DNA from: Pseudomonadota bacterium
GTDB lineage: Bacteria > Bdellovibrionota > Bacteriovoracia > Bacteriovoracales > Bacteriovoracaceae
DNA: 64,000 nucleotides
Assembly: GCA_027487515.1 (NCBI GenBank)
Contig: JAIYDL010000001.1
Span: 42,745-106,744 of the forward strand
Direction of reading: 5' to 3'
Part shown: piece by piece, positions 25,555-33,691 of the stretch
How the letters are laid out: every line of letters begins with the position of its first letter
How positions within the stretch are numbered: the stretch's first letter is position 1
Notes under the pieces: generated by a model
Told to the model about the DNA's origin: nothing
Database searches by the model: none
Seen by the model: the letters and a program-made list of their open reading frames with translations, nothing else
Program-made: the position numbers and the translations under genes

Positions 25555-26583
25555 TTAAAGTTTCTGGCCGATGTAAACGGCGAGGTCGACCACTCGGTTA
25601 GAGAAGCCGACTTCGTTGTCATACCAGCTGACGATCTTGGCCGTATGTCCGATGACGTTCGTGAGTTTGGCGTCGAAGAACGACGACTCCGTGGCCCCCA
25701 TGTAATCCATGGAAACGAGTTCTTCCTCGGTGTAGCCAAGGATCCCCTTCAGGTAAGTTTCAGACGCGAGCTTCATCGCCGCGTTGATCTCCGCTTTCGA
25801 AGCCTGCTTCTCGAGAACCACCGTCAGGTCGACCATGGAAACGTCGGGGGTCGGAACGCGGACGGCGTACCCGTCCAGTTTACCTTTGACCTCCGGGATC
25901 ACTTCGCCGAGGGCCTTTGCGGCGCCGGTAGAAGTCGGGATCATCGAAAGGTTCGCGGCCCGCGCACGGCGCAGATCATCGTGCGCGTTATCGAGCAGGT
26001 TCTGGTCAGAGGTGTAGGCGTGAACCGTGGTCATGAGCCCGTTGACGATGCCGAACTGCTCATGGAGGACCTTCACCAATGGCGCTAAGCAATTGGTGGT
26101 GCAGGAAGCGTTCGAAATGACGTGGTGATGAGCGCCATCGTACTTCTCGTGGTTGATTCCCATGACGAAGGTCCCATCCAGGTCCTTCCCAGGAGCGCAC
26201 ATGATGACTTTTTTCACTGTGCCGCGCAGGTGGGCACTAAGGCCCGCCTTGTCTTTGAATCTTCCCGTGGCGTCGATGACGATTTGAGCGCCCACGGAAG
26301 ACCAGTCAATTTCTTCAGGGTTCTTGCTGTTAAAAAATTTTATTTTTTTTCCATTGTAACTGATCTCCCGCGCCTCGGCGTTGAAGCTGAAATCACCCTG
26401 CAGTCGTCCGTGGAGTGAGTCGAACCGGAGGAGGTGCACGTAGGGCTTCGGCTCCCCGGGATTATTCACGGCGACGATTTCGATGTGGGTATCAATCTTC
26501 TTGGCGACACGGTTGAAGTACGCGCGAAGAATGGTGCGTCCGATGCGACCAACACCGTTGACTCCAATTTTTACTGTTTTCAT
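25555..26583 (-). CDS. gap: Glyceraldehyde-3-phosphate dehydrogenase
   Basis: A 342-residue NAD-dependent dehydrogenase. The Rossmann motif GVNGVGRIGRTILR begins at residue 7, the catalytic Cys161 sits in NASCTTNCLAPL with the partner His in TTVHAYT, and the C-terminal WYDNEVGFSNRVVDL is present. I take ATG 26583 (GAGGAG 5 nt upstream) over the in-frame ATG 12 nt earlier. First gene of gap-pgk-tpiA-secG. Confidence 0.97.
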   Translation of the reverse strand: MKTVKIGVNGVGRIGRTILRAYFNRVAKKIDTHIEIVAVNNPGEPKPYVHLLRFDSLHGRLQGDFSFNAEAREISYNGKKIKFFNSKNPEEIDWSSVGAQIVIDATGRFKDKAGLSAHLRGTVKKVIMCAPGKDLDGTFVMGINHEKYDGAHHHVISNASCTTNCLAPLVKVLHEQFGIVNGLMTTVHAYTSDQNLLDNAHDDLRRARAANLSMIPTSTGAAKALGEVIPEVKGKLDGYAVRVPTPDVSMVDLTVVLEKQASKAEINAAMKLASETYLKGILGYTEEELVSMDYMGATESSFFDAKLTNVIGHTAKIVSWYDNEVGFSNRVVDLAVYIGQKL

Positions 26584-26643
26584 AGGACTCCTCATGTCAC
26601 GGATGTGACGACCGGTAAGATTCGAAACTAAGATATTTTAAGC

Positions 26644-26663
26644 GTTTAGAACATACTCTAAGC
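26644..26663. promoter_or_regulatory. Inverted repeat in the gap/exonuclease divergent region
   Basis: GTTTAGA (26644-26650), six bases, then TCTAAGC (26657-26663): an imperfect inverted repeat 60 nt upstream of the gap start and 80 nt upstream of the exonuclease start. Its half-site matches that at 33663-33679 (GTTTAGA/TCTAAAC), so a common regulator is conceivable. Confidence 0.4.
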
Positions 26664-26743
26664 GAGAGGTTTTGTGTAGCGAATTCAAGGAGATCAGTGT
26701 AGTCTCAAGTTCTTATTCTAGGCACTTAACGCTTGAGGCTACT

Positions 26744-27877
26744 ATGACAAAACTCTTTATTTCCGACTTGCAAGGCAAGGAAGAATTTGAATCCATATTC
26801 CTCGTAAAGCTCATCACGACGATGGAAGACAAAAGCGGTAAGCGATACTTCAACATCATTCTGGCGGATGCCTCCGGTGACCTAGAATCTCGCTTGTGGC
26901 AGTACTCCCCAGAGGTCGAAGCTGCCATCGTTAAAAACACCTTCGTTCGCGTGCGCGGGAAGCTCAACTTCTACCAGGGCCGGCGTCAGTGCATCGTGGC
27001 CCAGATCGCAAAGGTCTCAGAGACGGAGGTCAACGTCGACGATTTCATCATGAAGTCGGCCGGTGACCCGGAGAGGATGTACCAGCGGCTCCTCGTGATC
27101 ATCGATGGGCTCTCGGACGTCTACATCCGGGACCTCCTCCGGAACATCGTCACCGACGGTGAGATCGCTCGTCGGCTTAAAGTTTGGCAAGCGGGGAAGA
27201 CCATTCACCACGCCTACCGCTCGGGTCTCCTCGAGCACATCCTCTCTTGCACGGAGCTTGCCCTTTCTCTGTCGGCCCACTACCGGGTCAATCCCAACTA
27301 CGTCGTCGCGGGCTGCATCCTCCATGATCTCTGTAAGATCTACGAGCTCACGGACGGTGTCACTGTGGAGTACACGGAGGAAGGCAAGCTCGTTGGGCAC
27401 CTCGTGAAGGGCCTCGAGCTCGTCGACCGCTTTTCCTATAAGATTCGGAATTTCCCGCACTACCTCAAGCTCCACTTGAAGCACATTCTCCTCTCCCACC
27501 ATGGAGAGTACGCCTACGGCTCGCCGAAGATCCCCCAGACCTCTGAAGCCTACCTCGTGCACCTGATCGATCTCATGGACTCGAAGATGGGGTCCCTGGA
27601 GCAGATCCGCCGCAGCGACTCGACCACGGGCCACTGGTCAGGATTCGTGAAGCACCTCGATCGCATCGTCTACAAGTCCGAGCTCCCGTTCTACCCCGAG
27701 TACGTGGACGACGAGGGCCACGGTGACGAGCACCGCGAGGCCAAGCGCTCCGATGCTGCGCCAAAGTCTGCGGCGAGAGAACCTTCGGACCAAGGGCCCC
27801 GCGCCAGCGCCAAAGGGCAACCCGATCCCAAAACGAGCTTGGGAAAAATGCTCGGAAACTTCAAGGTCGATTCTTAG
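26744..27877 (+). CDS. YhaM-like 3'-5' exoribonuclease (OB-HD)
   Basis: A 377-residue two-domain nuclease. Residues 1-115 form an OB fold (FISDLQGKEEFESIFLV, FVRVRGKLNFYQGRRQ); residues 150-310 form an HD domain with GLLEHILSC, CILHDLCKIYEL, KGLELVDRF and LKHILLSHHGEYAYGSPKIPQT, the residues of the YhaM/Cbf1 family, which degrade RNA from the 3' end. The C-terminal 50 residues are charged and probably disordered. The ATG at 26744 has GAGG 7 nt upstream. Divergent from gap. Confidence 0.85.
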   Translation: MTKLFISDLQGKEEFESIFLVKLITTMEDKSGKRYFNIILADASGDLESRLWQYSPEVEAAIVKNTFVRVRGKLNFYQGRRQCIVAQIAKVSETEVNVDDFIMKSAGDPERMYQRLLVIIDGLSDVYIRDLLRNIVTDGEIARRLKVWQAGKTIHHAYRSGLLEHILSCTELALSLSAHYRVNPNYVVAGCILHDLCKIYELTDGVTVEYTEEGKLVGHLVKGLELVDRFSYKIRNFPHYLKLHLKHILLSHHGEYAYGSPKIPQTSEAYLVHLIDLMDSKMGSLEQIRRSDSTTGHWSGFVKHLDRIVYKSELPFYPEYVDDEGHGDEHREAKRSDAAPKSAAREPSDQGPRASAKGQPDPKTSLGKMLGNFKVDS

Positions 27878-27878
27878 C

Positions 27879-28232
27879 TCACTGACCGGAGACCGATGTG
27901 CCGAAGGTGTCGCCACCTTCGAACCCATCGATCCGGCACGTCGCTGCGTCGACGGACGCCACCACCAGCGTTTTCACGGCCTGTGATGGCCCTCGAGGCC
28001 AGGTGATCTTGAGGTCGAAATTGGCCACCAGGAAGGTTTCGTTTTTCACGCGCAAAAGGTGATCGGACACGACGAAGTGGTGCGTCCGCCCGTGGCCGGT
28101 TTCGCCTTTCTCATTTTGAATGGTCAGAGGGGTTGAGTACTGCTCGATGAGCTCCCGTCGAAGGGGTGCCAAGTCGCAGTCAGCGGCGGCCGCAGATGCC
28201 GCGAGGAGAAGGATAAAGAAGAAGGATTTCAT
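27879..28232 (-). CDS. Small secreted protein, function unknown
   Basis: A 117-residue protein with a signal peptide (MKSFFFILLLAASAAAA) and a ~100-residue mature domain that looks like a small beta-rich fold (HHFVVSDHLLRVKNETFLV, then DLKITWPRG). Two Cys could form a disulfide. No family recognised. A GGGGG ribosome site precedes the ATG. It converges with the exonuclease gene, with 1 nt between the stops. Confidence 0.6.
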   Translation of the reverse strand: MKSFFFILLLAASAAAADCDLAPLRRELIEQYSTPLTIQNEKGETGHGRTHHFVVSDHLLRVKNETFLVANFDLKITWPRGPSQAVKTLVVASVDAATCRIDGFEGGDTFGTSVSGQ

Positions 28233-28353
28233 ATCGGCCCCCTTTTAAATGGTCGCCTCTAAAAAAGCATCTTCTCCCTTGGAGTTAAAGACCCACAGCG
28301 GAGTTCAAGCTCCGTGACGCTGACCACTCCTCCGCATGCTTGTCGCAGAAGCG

Positions 28354-29124
28354 TTAGGCAAGCTTCGGAAAGCATCTCAAGGAGTTTTGGAAGACCTCTG
28401 CCTGCAGGCGCGCGAGGTCCAGACTCTTGAGCTCCGCGATCTTCGCGGCGACGAAGGGGAGGTAGTACGGAGCATTCTCTTTTCCCCGGTGAGGTATCGG
28501 GGTCAGGAACGGAGAGTCGGTCTCAAAGAGGATCCGATCTGAGGGCGTCAATCTCACCATCTCTTGAACGCTCTCCGCTTTTTTAAACGTCACGATCCCG
28601 TTGAAACCGAGGAAAAAACCCTCGCCCAAGACAAACTCCGCGAGCGCTCGGCTCGAGGTGAAGCTGTGGATGACCCCTTTCCGAAGCAGGGAGCGCGAGA
28701 AGTTTCGAAGTATGGCTTCGGTATCCTCTTCCGCTTCCCGCGTGTGGATCACGACCGGGAGGTCGTGGTCCACGGCGAGCTGGAGCTGGCGCTCGAACTG
28801 CGCCCGCTGCACTTCGGGAGGCGAATTATTGTAGTGGTAGTCGAGACCAATTTCCCCCACCGCCACCATCTTCGGGTGGGCCGCTCGCGCCGAGATCTTC
28901 GCGAACTCCACTTCGGTGGCGGCCTTCGCATCGTGGGGATGGATTCCTTGGGTAAAATACACTTCCGGATAGAGGTCCGCGAGACTCTGCACCGGATCTA
29001 AGTTCTCTGGGTCGACTCCGATCGTCACCACCTTAACGATCCCCGCCGCGGCGATCTTCTCGCGGAGCTCGGCGAGGGGAAGTGCTTTGAGGTAGTCCAG
29101 GTGGCAGTGGGTCTCGATCAGCAT
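28354..29124 (-). CDS. tatD: TatD-family metal-dependent deoxyribonuclease
   Basis: A 256-residue TIM-barrel metallohydrolase. Metal ligands and signatures are ETHCHLDYL, TQGIHPHDA, AVGEIGLDYHY, VIHTREAEED, GVIHSFTSS and LFETDSPFLTP, all family-typical. TatD proteins act as 3'-5' exonucleases on DNA and take part in DNA repair and cell-death-associated degradation. It begins directly after the stop of the VKOR-DsbA gene (TAA then ATG) and is the last gene of the six-gene run. Confidence 0.93.
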   Translation of the reverse strand: MLIETHCHLDYLKALPLAELREKIAAAGIVKVVTIGVDPENLDPVQSLADLYPEVYFTQGIHPHDAKAATEVEFAKISARAAHPKMVAVGEIGLDYHYNNSPPEVQRAQFERQLQLAVDHDLPVVIHTREAEEDTEAILRNFSRSLLRKGVIHSFTSSRALAEFVLGEGFFLGFNGIVTFKKAESVQEMVRLTPSDRILFETDSPFLTPIPHRGKENAPYYLPFVAAKIAELKSLDLARLQAEVFQNSLRCFPKLA

Positions 29125-30273
29125 TTACTTTCCGTTGAGGATGTCATCGAAGATCGCGAAGAATTGGCCGTTGGGGATGGTCCCTTCGATCTTCTTCCCG
29201 TTCACGATAAGGGTCGGGGTGGACTTGATGTTGAACTTCGCTCCTTGATTGATCATCCCGATCACGGTGTCGGTGAGGTCCTTGCGCTCCAGACAGCCGA
29301 CGAGGCCATGGCGCTTGGAAACGTCGACGAGGGCCCCGCCGTCGAGCTTCTCCTGGTTCGCGAAGATGTCATCGTGCACTTCGACGAACTTCTTTTGGTC
29401 GCAGGCCGCGACGACGGCAGCGTCGCAGGCGCTCTGGTGGAAGCGGCCCTTGATGTTGGAGTTACACTTGGCGTCCAGCGGGTAGAACATGTACTGCACG
29501 TTGATCTTCGCACCGTAGCGCCGGACGAGCTGCGGAATCTGTTCCGCGACGACCTTACAGAACGGGCATTGGAAATCCGAAAAGACGGTGATCCGGATCG
29601 GCGCATCCATCCACTTCTCCGTCGCCATGTGAATCTTGTACGGGGACTCGGTGTCGGGCTCGCCCAGGTCCTGGAGCGTCCGGTACTGGCCCACGATGCT
29701 CGCGCTGAGCTTCGAGTTGGAATCCTCTTTGCCCTTAGTGGTCTGGTACATGAAGGCTGCGCCGGCGAGGAGGATGACTCCCCAGAAGGCGGTGACTTTG
29801 AAATCCGGGACCCAAGAATTGATCCCGTGTTTCCAAAGCAGGAAGGCCGCGATTCCGGACAGCGCGTAGTAGAGAGTGCAGAACGGGCAGAGGCTTCCGA
29901 GGGCCACTAGAGAAAACACGAAGAGGGCCACGCAGCCGATGAAATTGTACTTGGCCACCGCGCTGGCGGTTCTCTCGAGGGCTTCTCCGGGCATGAGGCT
30001 CGTGAAGAGGAAGAGAACACCGACCACGAGACCGAAGAAGGAGATCGGGACTCCGGCCAGGTTCGAAAGCTTCGAGTACGTGGCGGCGTCGCAGTTAAAG
30101 AAGCTCGAGATGTCGCAGAGGCTTCCGGCGCCGCCGAGCTTCGTCGGGTAGAGGACGTCGTAGAAATGAACGGTGAGGTAGATGCTCACAGCGATCATCG
30201 CGACGGAGTTCATGATGAAGAGAAAGTTTTTGCCACTTATGCCCTCGAGCGTGAGGTTCTTTTTCTGATCCAT
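29125..30273 (-). CDS. VKOR-DsbA fusion: disulfide-forming membrane enzyme
   Basis: A 382-residue fusion. The N-terminal half (about 15-185) is a vitamin K epoxide reductase domain with four to five TM segments, loop Cys53 and Cys61 (SLCDISSFFNC) and the CPFC active site at 129-132. After one more TM comes a DsbA-like thioredoxin domain with active site CPFC at 236-239 and cis-Pro in STPTLI. The two halves pass disulfides to periplasmic proteins and reoxidise via quinone, replacing DsbA/DsbB. Fits the many Cys-containing secreted proteins nearby. Part of the MinD-to-tatD run. Confidence 0.9.
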   Translation of the reverse strand: MDQKKNLTLEGISGKNFLFIMNSVAMIAVSIYLTVHFYDVLYPTKLGGAGSLCDISSFFNCDAATYSKLSNLAGVPISFFGLVVGVLFLFTSLMPGEALERTASAVAKYNFIGCVALFVFSLVALGSLCPFCTLYYALSGIAAFLLWKHGINSWVPDFKVTAFWGVILLAGAAFMYQTTKGKEDSNSKLSASIVGQYRTLQDLGEPDTESPYKIHMATEKWMDAPIRITVFSDFQCPFCKVVAEQIPQLVRRYGAKINVQYMFYPLDAKCNSNIKGRFHQSACDAAVVAACDQKKFVEVHDDIFANQEKLDGGALVDVSKRHGLVGCLERKDLTDTVIGMINQGAKFNIKSTPTLIVNGKKIEGTIPNGQFFAIFDDILNGK

Positions 30274-30276
30274 GGG

Positions 30277-30858
30277 TTATCCTTTTATGTAGAGATTCCA
30301 ATTTCGGTTTGAGGTTCTGTCCCGGCGGAAGCTGTGGAACTGAGGACTGCAACAAGTGCAAACGGGGGCCACGCTGACAAGGAGCGAAGGGTGAGCGCTC
30401 CGGAGTTGGCGCCGGGCCTCCTCTTGGAGGTCGAAGCTGAAGCGTTCCCCGCGCTGGCGGAAGCAGGGACTTCCGGGGAAATTCTGCTGAAAGTCTTCCG
30501 AGACTTCAAAGCAACACGCGTGGATGGAAGGGCCGATGAAGACGCGCTGGGGCTTCACGAGCTCGACCTCGGGCCTTGCCAAGATGCCAGCGGCGAGTCC
30601 GCGCCAGCCCGCGTGAAGGACAACGGCACCGCTCTCACCCTCCACCACGATCGGAAGGCAATCGGCCGTCTTGATGCCCACGGGACTTGAGAACTCATCC
30701 CAGGAAACAAGAACGCCGTCGGCCTCAGCGGGAAGTGTTGCTGGAGTGACGATATCCACACCGTGGACTTGAGTCACTTGCAGAAAGGGCGAGTCCGGTT
30801 TTCGGGTCCAGGTTTCGAAGCGACCGCGGTTAAGGGTTTCAGAAAAGATGACGTCCAT
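30277..30858 (-). CDS. pgeF: Peptidoglycan editing factor PgeF / YfiH laccase-domain protein
   Basis: A 193-residue protein of the YfiH/PgeF family with QVHGVDI, GIKTADCLPI, VVLHAGWRGLA and IGPSIHACCFEV. The family binds zinc through Cys/His residues of these motifs and corrects peptidoglycan amino-acid misincorporation (PgeF) or acts as an adenosine phosphorylase (LACC1). It is shorter than usual (about 240), lacking part of the N-terminus. It lies between rluD and the VKOR-DsbA gene, 5 nt after rluD. Start at 30858 with AGGG upstream. Confidence 0.88.
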   Translation of the reverse strand: MDVIFSETLNRGRFETWTRKPDSPFLQVTQVHGVDIVTPATLPAEADGVLVSWDEFSSPVGIKTADCLPIVVEGESGAVVLHAGWRGLAAGILARPEVELVKPQRVFIGPSIHACCFEVSEDFQQNFPGSPCFRQRGERFSFDLQEEARRQLRSAHPSLLVSVAPVCTCCSPQFHSFRRDRTSNRNWNLYIKG

Positions 30859-30863
30859 AGGCC

Positions 30864-31859
30864 CTATTGTAGCCCGTCTTGAACCCCGGAGAAAGCCCGG
30901 AGTGCGGCCTGGAAAATTTCCGGCGGCGCGGCCGTAAAATGGAGACGGACCTTTGTGATCGGGTGAACGAAGCCGAGTTCTTTGGCGTGGAGAAGTTGAT
31001 AAGGATAAGCCTCGAGCTGGGCCCGCATGGTCTCTGGCACTCGCTTCAGATGGGAGTCGCTCCCTCCGTAAATCGGGTCACAGAGAATCGGTGTGTGAAG
31101 GAGCTGCGACAGGTGGACTCGGATCTGGTGGGTGCGGCCAGTTTCGAGCCTGAGCTCTACATGGGTCGCTCCGTCGTATTGCTTGATCGTCTTGTAGTGG
31201 GTGACGGCGCGCTTGCCGTTTTTCACGTTCGCGGCCATCTTCTGGCGGTGAGTCGGGTGGCGCCCAATGGTGGAGGTGATGGTCCCCGAATGCACCGGTA
31301 GCTTCCCGCCTGTGAGGGCCTCGTACTTTCGCTCAATGTCATGGACCGAAAAGAGGGAGGCGAGGCCTTCGTGGGTGGCCTGATCTTTGGCGATGACCAT
31401 GACTCCAGAGGTTCCCATGTCCAGCCGGTGGACGATCCCAGGGCGCTTCTCCGCTCCGATGCCTTTGAGGTCGGGGCAGTGGTGGAGGATGGCATTGACC
31501 AGGGTCCCGGTGTAATGCCCTGGTGCCGGATGGACAACCAGGCCCGCGGGCTTATTGATGATGATTAGGTGGGGATCCTCAAAGAGGATTTCCAGGGGAA
31601 TCGCTTCCGGGAGAATGTCACTGGGAACCGGCGGTGGGACCTCCACTTCGATGACGGTTCCGGGCGGTGGCATTTTATTGAGACTCAGTGGCGTCTCGCT
31701 CGAGATGTCCTCGGCTTCGAACATCCGCTTGATGGTGGAGCGCGAGAAGGGCAGCTTCTCGGTTAAGAACACGTCGAGGCGTTTGCAGCTTTCTCTGTCT
31801 TCAGGAGTGATGGTGAGGGAATAGTTTTCGCCATCGGTGGTAGCGTCGGCGCCGCTCAT
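30864..31859 (-). CDS. rluD: Ribosomal large subunit pseudouridine synthase RluD-type
   Basis: A 331-residue RNA-modifying enzyme. An N-terminal S4 domain (KRLDVFLTEKLPFSRSTIKRMF) precedes the RluA-type catalytic core with LIIINKPAGLVVHPAPGH, the GIVHRLDMGTSGVMVIAKD motif holding the catalytic Asp, and LETGRTHQIRVHLS. RluD type is supported by the S4 domain; target is then U1911/1915/1917 of 23S rRNA. Its ATG overlaps the stop of the DnaJ-HTH gene by 1 nt. Confidence 0.92.
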   Translation of the reverse strand: MSGADATTDGENYSLTITPEDRESCKRLDVFLTEKLPFSRSTIKRMFEAEDISSETPLSLNKMPPPGTVIEVEVPPPVPSDILPEAIPLEILFEDPHLIIINKPAGLVVHPAPGHYTGTLVNAILHHCPDLKGIGAEKRPGIVHRLDMGTSGVMVIAKDQATHEGLASLFSVHDIERKYEALTGGKLPVHSGTITSTIGRHPTHRQKMAANVKNGKRAVTHYKTIKQYDGATHVELRLETGRTHQIRVHLSQLLHTPILCDPIYGGSDSHLKRVPETMRAQLEAYPYQLLHAKELGFVHPITKVRLHFTAAPPEIFQAALRAFSGVQDGLQ

Positions 31860-32551
31860 TACTTCTGGTTCTTAAGCTTCTTAAAATGCAGAAGATAGCT
31901 TGCGGCAACTTGGTCCGGGTTTAGTTTTAAGACCTTCGCGTACTGGTAGACGTAGCCACGGACGTAGACGTCGGCCGGGAGCTTCGAGACATCATCGTTC
32001 TCGATCGCCGTGATGTGTGTTTTGGAAATCCGGGTCATGTCGGCCATGCGATCGATGGCGACGTTCTTGTACTCTCGGATCTCTTTCAGGAGTTTTCCGG
32101 TGTACTCGGAGCACTCGCGGATTCGGCGGTCCATCTCCGGGTTCTCAACGTACTCGAGGCCAAACTTCTTCTGGGCAGTGATCTTCGAAACTTTGGCCTC
32201 GATGAGGTTCGAGCCGTAGTCTTCGTATTCGACGGTATCCTTCGGTCTGTCTTCGAGACTCGAGACGGTGTGGATCTGGCCGAGTGGGCGAATCGGATTG
32301 ATCCCACTCTGGTTAAAGCCACGGAGCCGATCGTACTCGCGGCGCTTCTCTGGGAACCCGAGAACCGAGTAGGCCTCTTCGATCTGTCCCAGGATGGCGT
32401 CACACTCGTCTTTGGTCATGAGAGAATAGAGGGCCACGCTATCTCCGGAGTAAGCATTCCGGGCACGGATGTAGGCGTTCTCGATCTGCTGCGGAGTGGC
32501 CCCGGGTTCGACTTCAAGGGCATCGTAGTAATTCTTCTTTTCTGCGTCCAT
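31859..32551 (-). CDS. DnaJ-domain / RodZ-like HTH fusion protein
   Basis: A 230-residue protein. Residues about 5-70 resemble a J-domain (NYYDALEVEPGATPQQIENAY ... SVLGFPEKRREYDRLRGF), though the HPD tripeptide is not visible, so Hsp70 stimulation is doubtful. The C-terminal 80 residues (GKLLKEIREYKNVAIDRMADMTRISKTHITAIENDD ... LPADVYVRGYVYQYAKVLKLNPDQVAASYL) are a RodZ-type HTH_25 cytoskeleton/DNA-associated domain. The ATG at 32551 was chosen since it starts the J-like fold. It follows the MinD-like ATPase by 14 nt, hinting that both act in cell polarity or chromosome/pole positioning. Confidence 0.78.
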   Translation of the reverse strand: MDAEKKNYYDALEVEPGATPQQIENAYIRARNAYSGDSVALYSLMTKDECDAILGQIEEAYSVLGFPEKRREYDRLRGFNQSGINPIRPLGQIHTVSSLEDRPKDTVEYEDYGSNLIEAKVSKITAQKKFGLEYVENPEMDRRIRECSEYTGKLLKEIREYKNVAIDRMADMTRISKTHITAIENDDVSKLPADVYVRGYVYQYAKVLKLNPDQVAASYLLHFKKLKNQK

Positions 32552-32565
32552 GCGTTTCTTACCCT

Positions 32566-33498
32566 CTAGGATTCGATGAGCCGGTTGACGATCCGGTCGA
32601 AGTTGTTGACCAGCTTTGAGTTCGGGTATTCGATCAGGAGTGGCTTGCGCTTGCGCACACTCTGCCAAACCGAGGCATCGTAGTCGAGGTACCCGGGGAA
32701 GGTCATCTCGATGCCGAAGTACTTGCGGCAGATGCTTTGGATCGAATAGCCGATGTCGATGTCGGCCTGGGAACGAACCTGATTGATGATCAGGTTAGGG
32801 CGGAAGTGCGAAAGCTCATCCTTGATCTTAAGGCCAACTTCCGGATTAATTTCGTTGATGCGCTTCACAAGGTCGGCCGGAGACGTCGTCGAGCCCGAGG
32901 CGATCTTGGCACTCATGGCCTCCTCGATCAACGGCTCGATCTCCGAGATCCCTTCGATCATTTTCAGCCGACGGTAGAAGACCGATTTAATGAATCGGTA
33001 GGTGTTCTCTATCGACGTTGGCTCAGGCAGCACCACCAGGATTCCTTTATCGGCCGTGATGAAGAAGTCGATGGTGTTGAACGCCGTTCCGGCACCGAGG
33101 TCAAAAAGGATGTAATCCGCATCCAGGTCATGAAGCTTTCGGATGATCTGGTTCTTGTGCATGTGCTTTAAATTCGCCATGCCAATCTCGTCCTGAGCTC
33201 CGGAAATGATGCGGAGATTACTGATCGGCGTCGGAACCAAGAGATCTTCAAAGTTCGTAACGCGCTTCGAAACATAGTCTGAAAGAGTGACGCTCGGAAT
33301 CGGCAATCCCAGGCAGGTGTGAAGATTAGCTCCACCGAGATCGAGGTCAACGGCGACAACTTTATTTCCCATGAGTGCAAGACAGATCGCTACGTTAGCA
33401 GAAACCAAGCTCTTGCCCACGCCGCCTTTGCCGCCACCGATGGCCCAGATTTTTTTCATGTTCTGTGCCGGAAGCCCAGATTCTGTAGCTAAATTCAT
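32566..33498 (-). CDS. MinD/FlhG-like P-loop ATPase
   Basis: A 310-residue ATPase of the MinD/ParA superfamily with the deviant Walker A GGKGGVGKSLVSANVA (residues about 20-35), VVAVDLDLGGANLHT, the switch LFDLGAGTAFNTIDFF and VLPEPTSIENTYRFIK, resembling FlhG/FleN more than chromosomal ParA. Members of this group position flagella or other pole-localised machines. No MinC, FlhF or flagellar gene is next to it; its neighbour is the DnaJ-HTH protein. No good SD precedes ATG 33498; AATAAT lies 8 nt upstream. Confidence 0.83.
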   Translation of the reverse strand: MNLATESGLPAQNMKKIWAIGGGKGGVGKSLVSANVAICLALMGNKVVAVDLDLGGANLHTCLGLPIPSVTLSDYVSKRVTNFEDLLVPTPISNLRIISGAQDEIGMANLKHMHKNQIIRKLHDLDADYILFDLGAGTAFNTIDFFITADKGILVVLPEPTSIENTYRFIKSVFYRRLKMIEGISEIEPLIEEAMSAKIASGSTTSPADLVKRINEINPEVGLKIKDELSHFRPNLIINQVRSQADIDIGYSIQSICRKYFGIEMTFPGYLDYDASVWQSVRKRKPLLIEYPNSKLVNNFDRIVNRLIES

Positions 33499-33641
33499 AT
33501 CTTAAAATTATTGATTCATTTTTGGATTTTGGAAAGGATATTTAGTTAGTGATTTCTTGCAGATAACGATTCTCGGGGAGCTTTTTCAGGCAAGGCTAGA
33601 CGAGTAGGGTCGAATCCATTAAATTGTGAACTTCAAGCGTG

Positions 33642-33679
33642 TTAACAGATTAGTTGTTTTTTGTTTAGAATATCTAAAC
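33642..33679 (+). promoter_or_regulatory. Promoter with palindrome over the -10 (SEC59-like gene)
   Basis: TTAACA (33642-33647), an 18-nt spacer and TAGAAT (33666-33671) form a promoter; GTTTAGA-ATA-TCTAAAC (33663-33679) is a perfect palindrome covering the -10 box. A bound repressor would block polymerase. AAGGAG and the ATG follow immediately. Confidence 0.6.
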
Positions 33680-33691
33680 TAAGGAGCAGAG

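Noticed and set aside
24428..25558. Long plus-strand frame opposite pgk (about 376 codons)
   Set aside because: Antisense shadow of a high-GC3 conserved gene; translation is Arg/Val-rich and lacks motifs.
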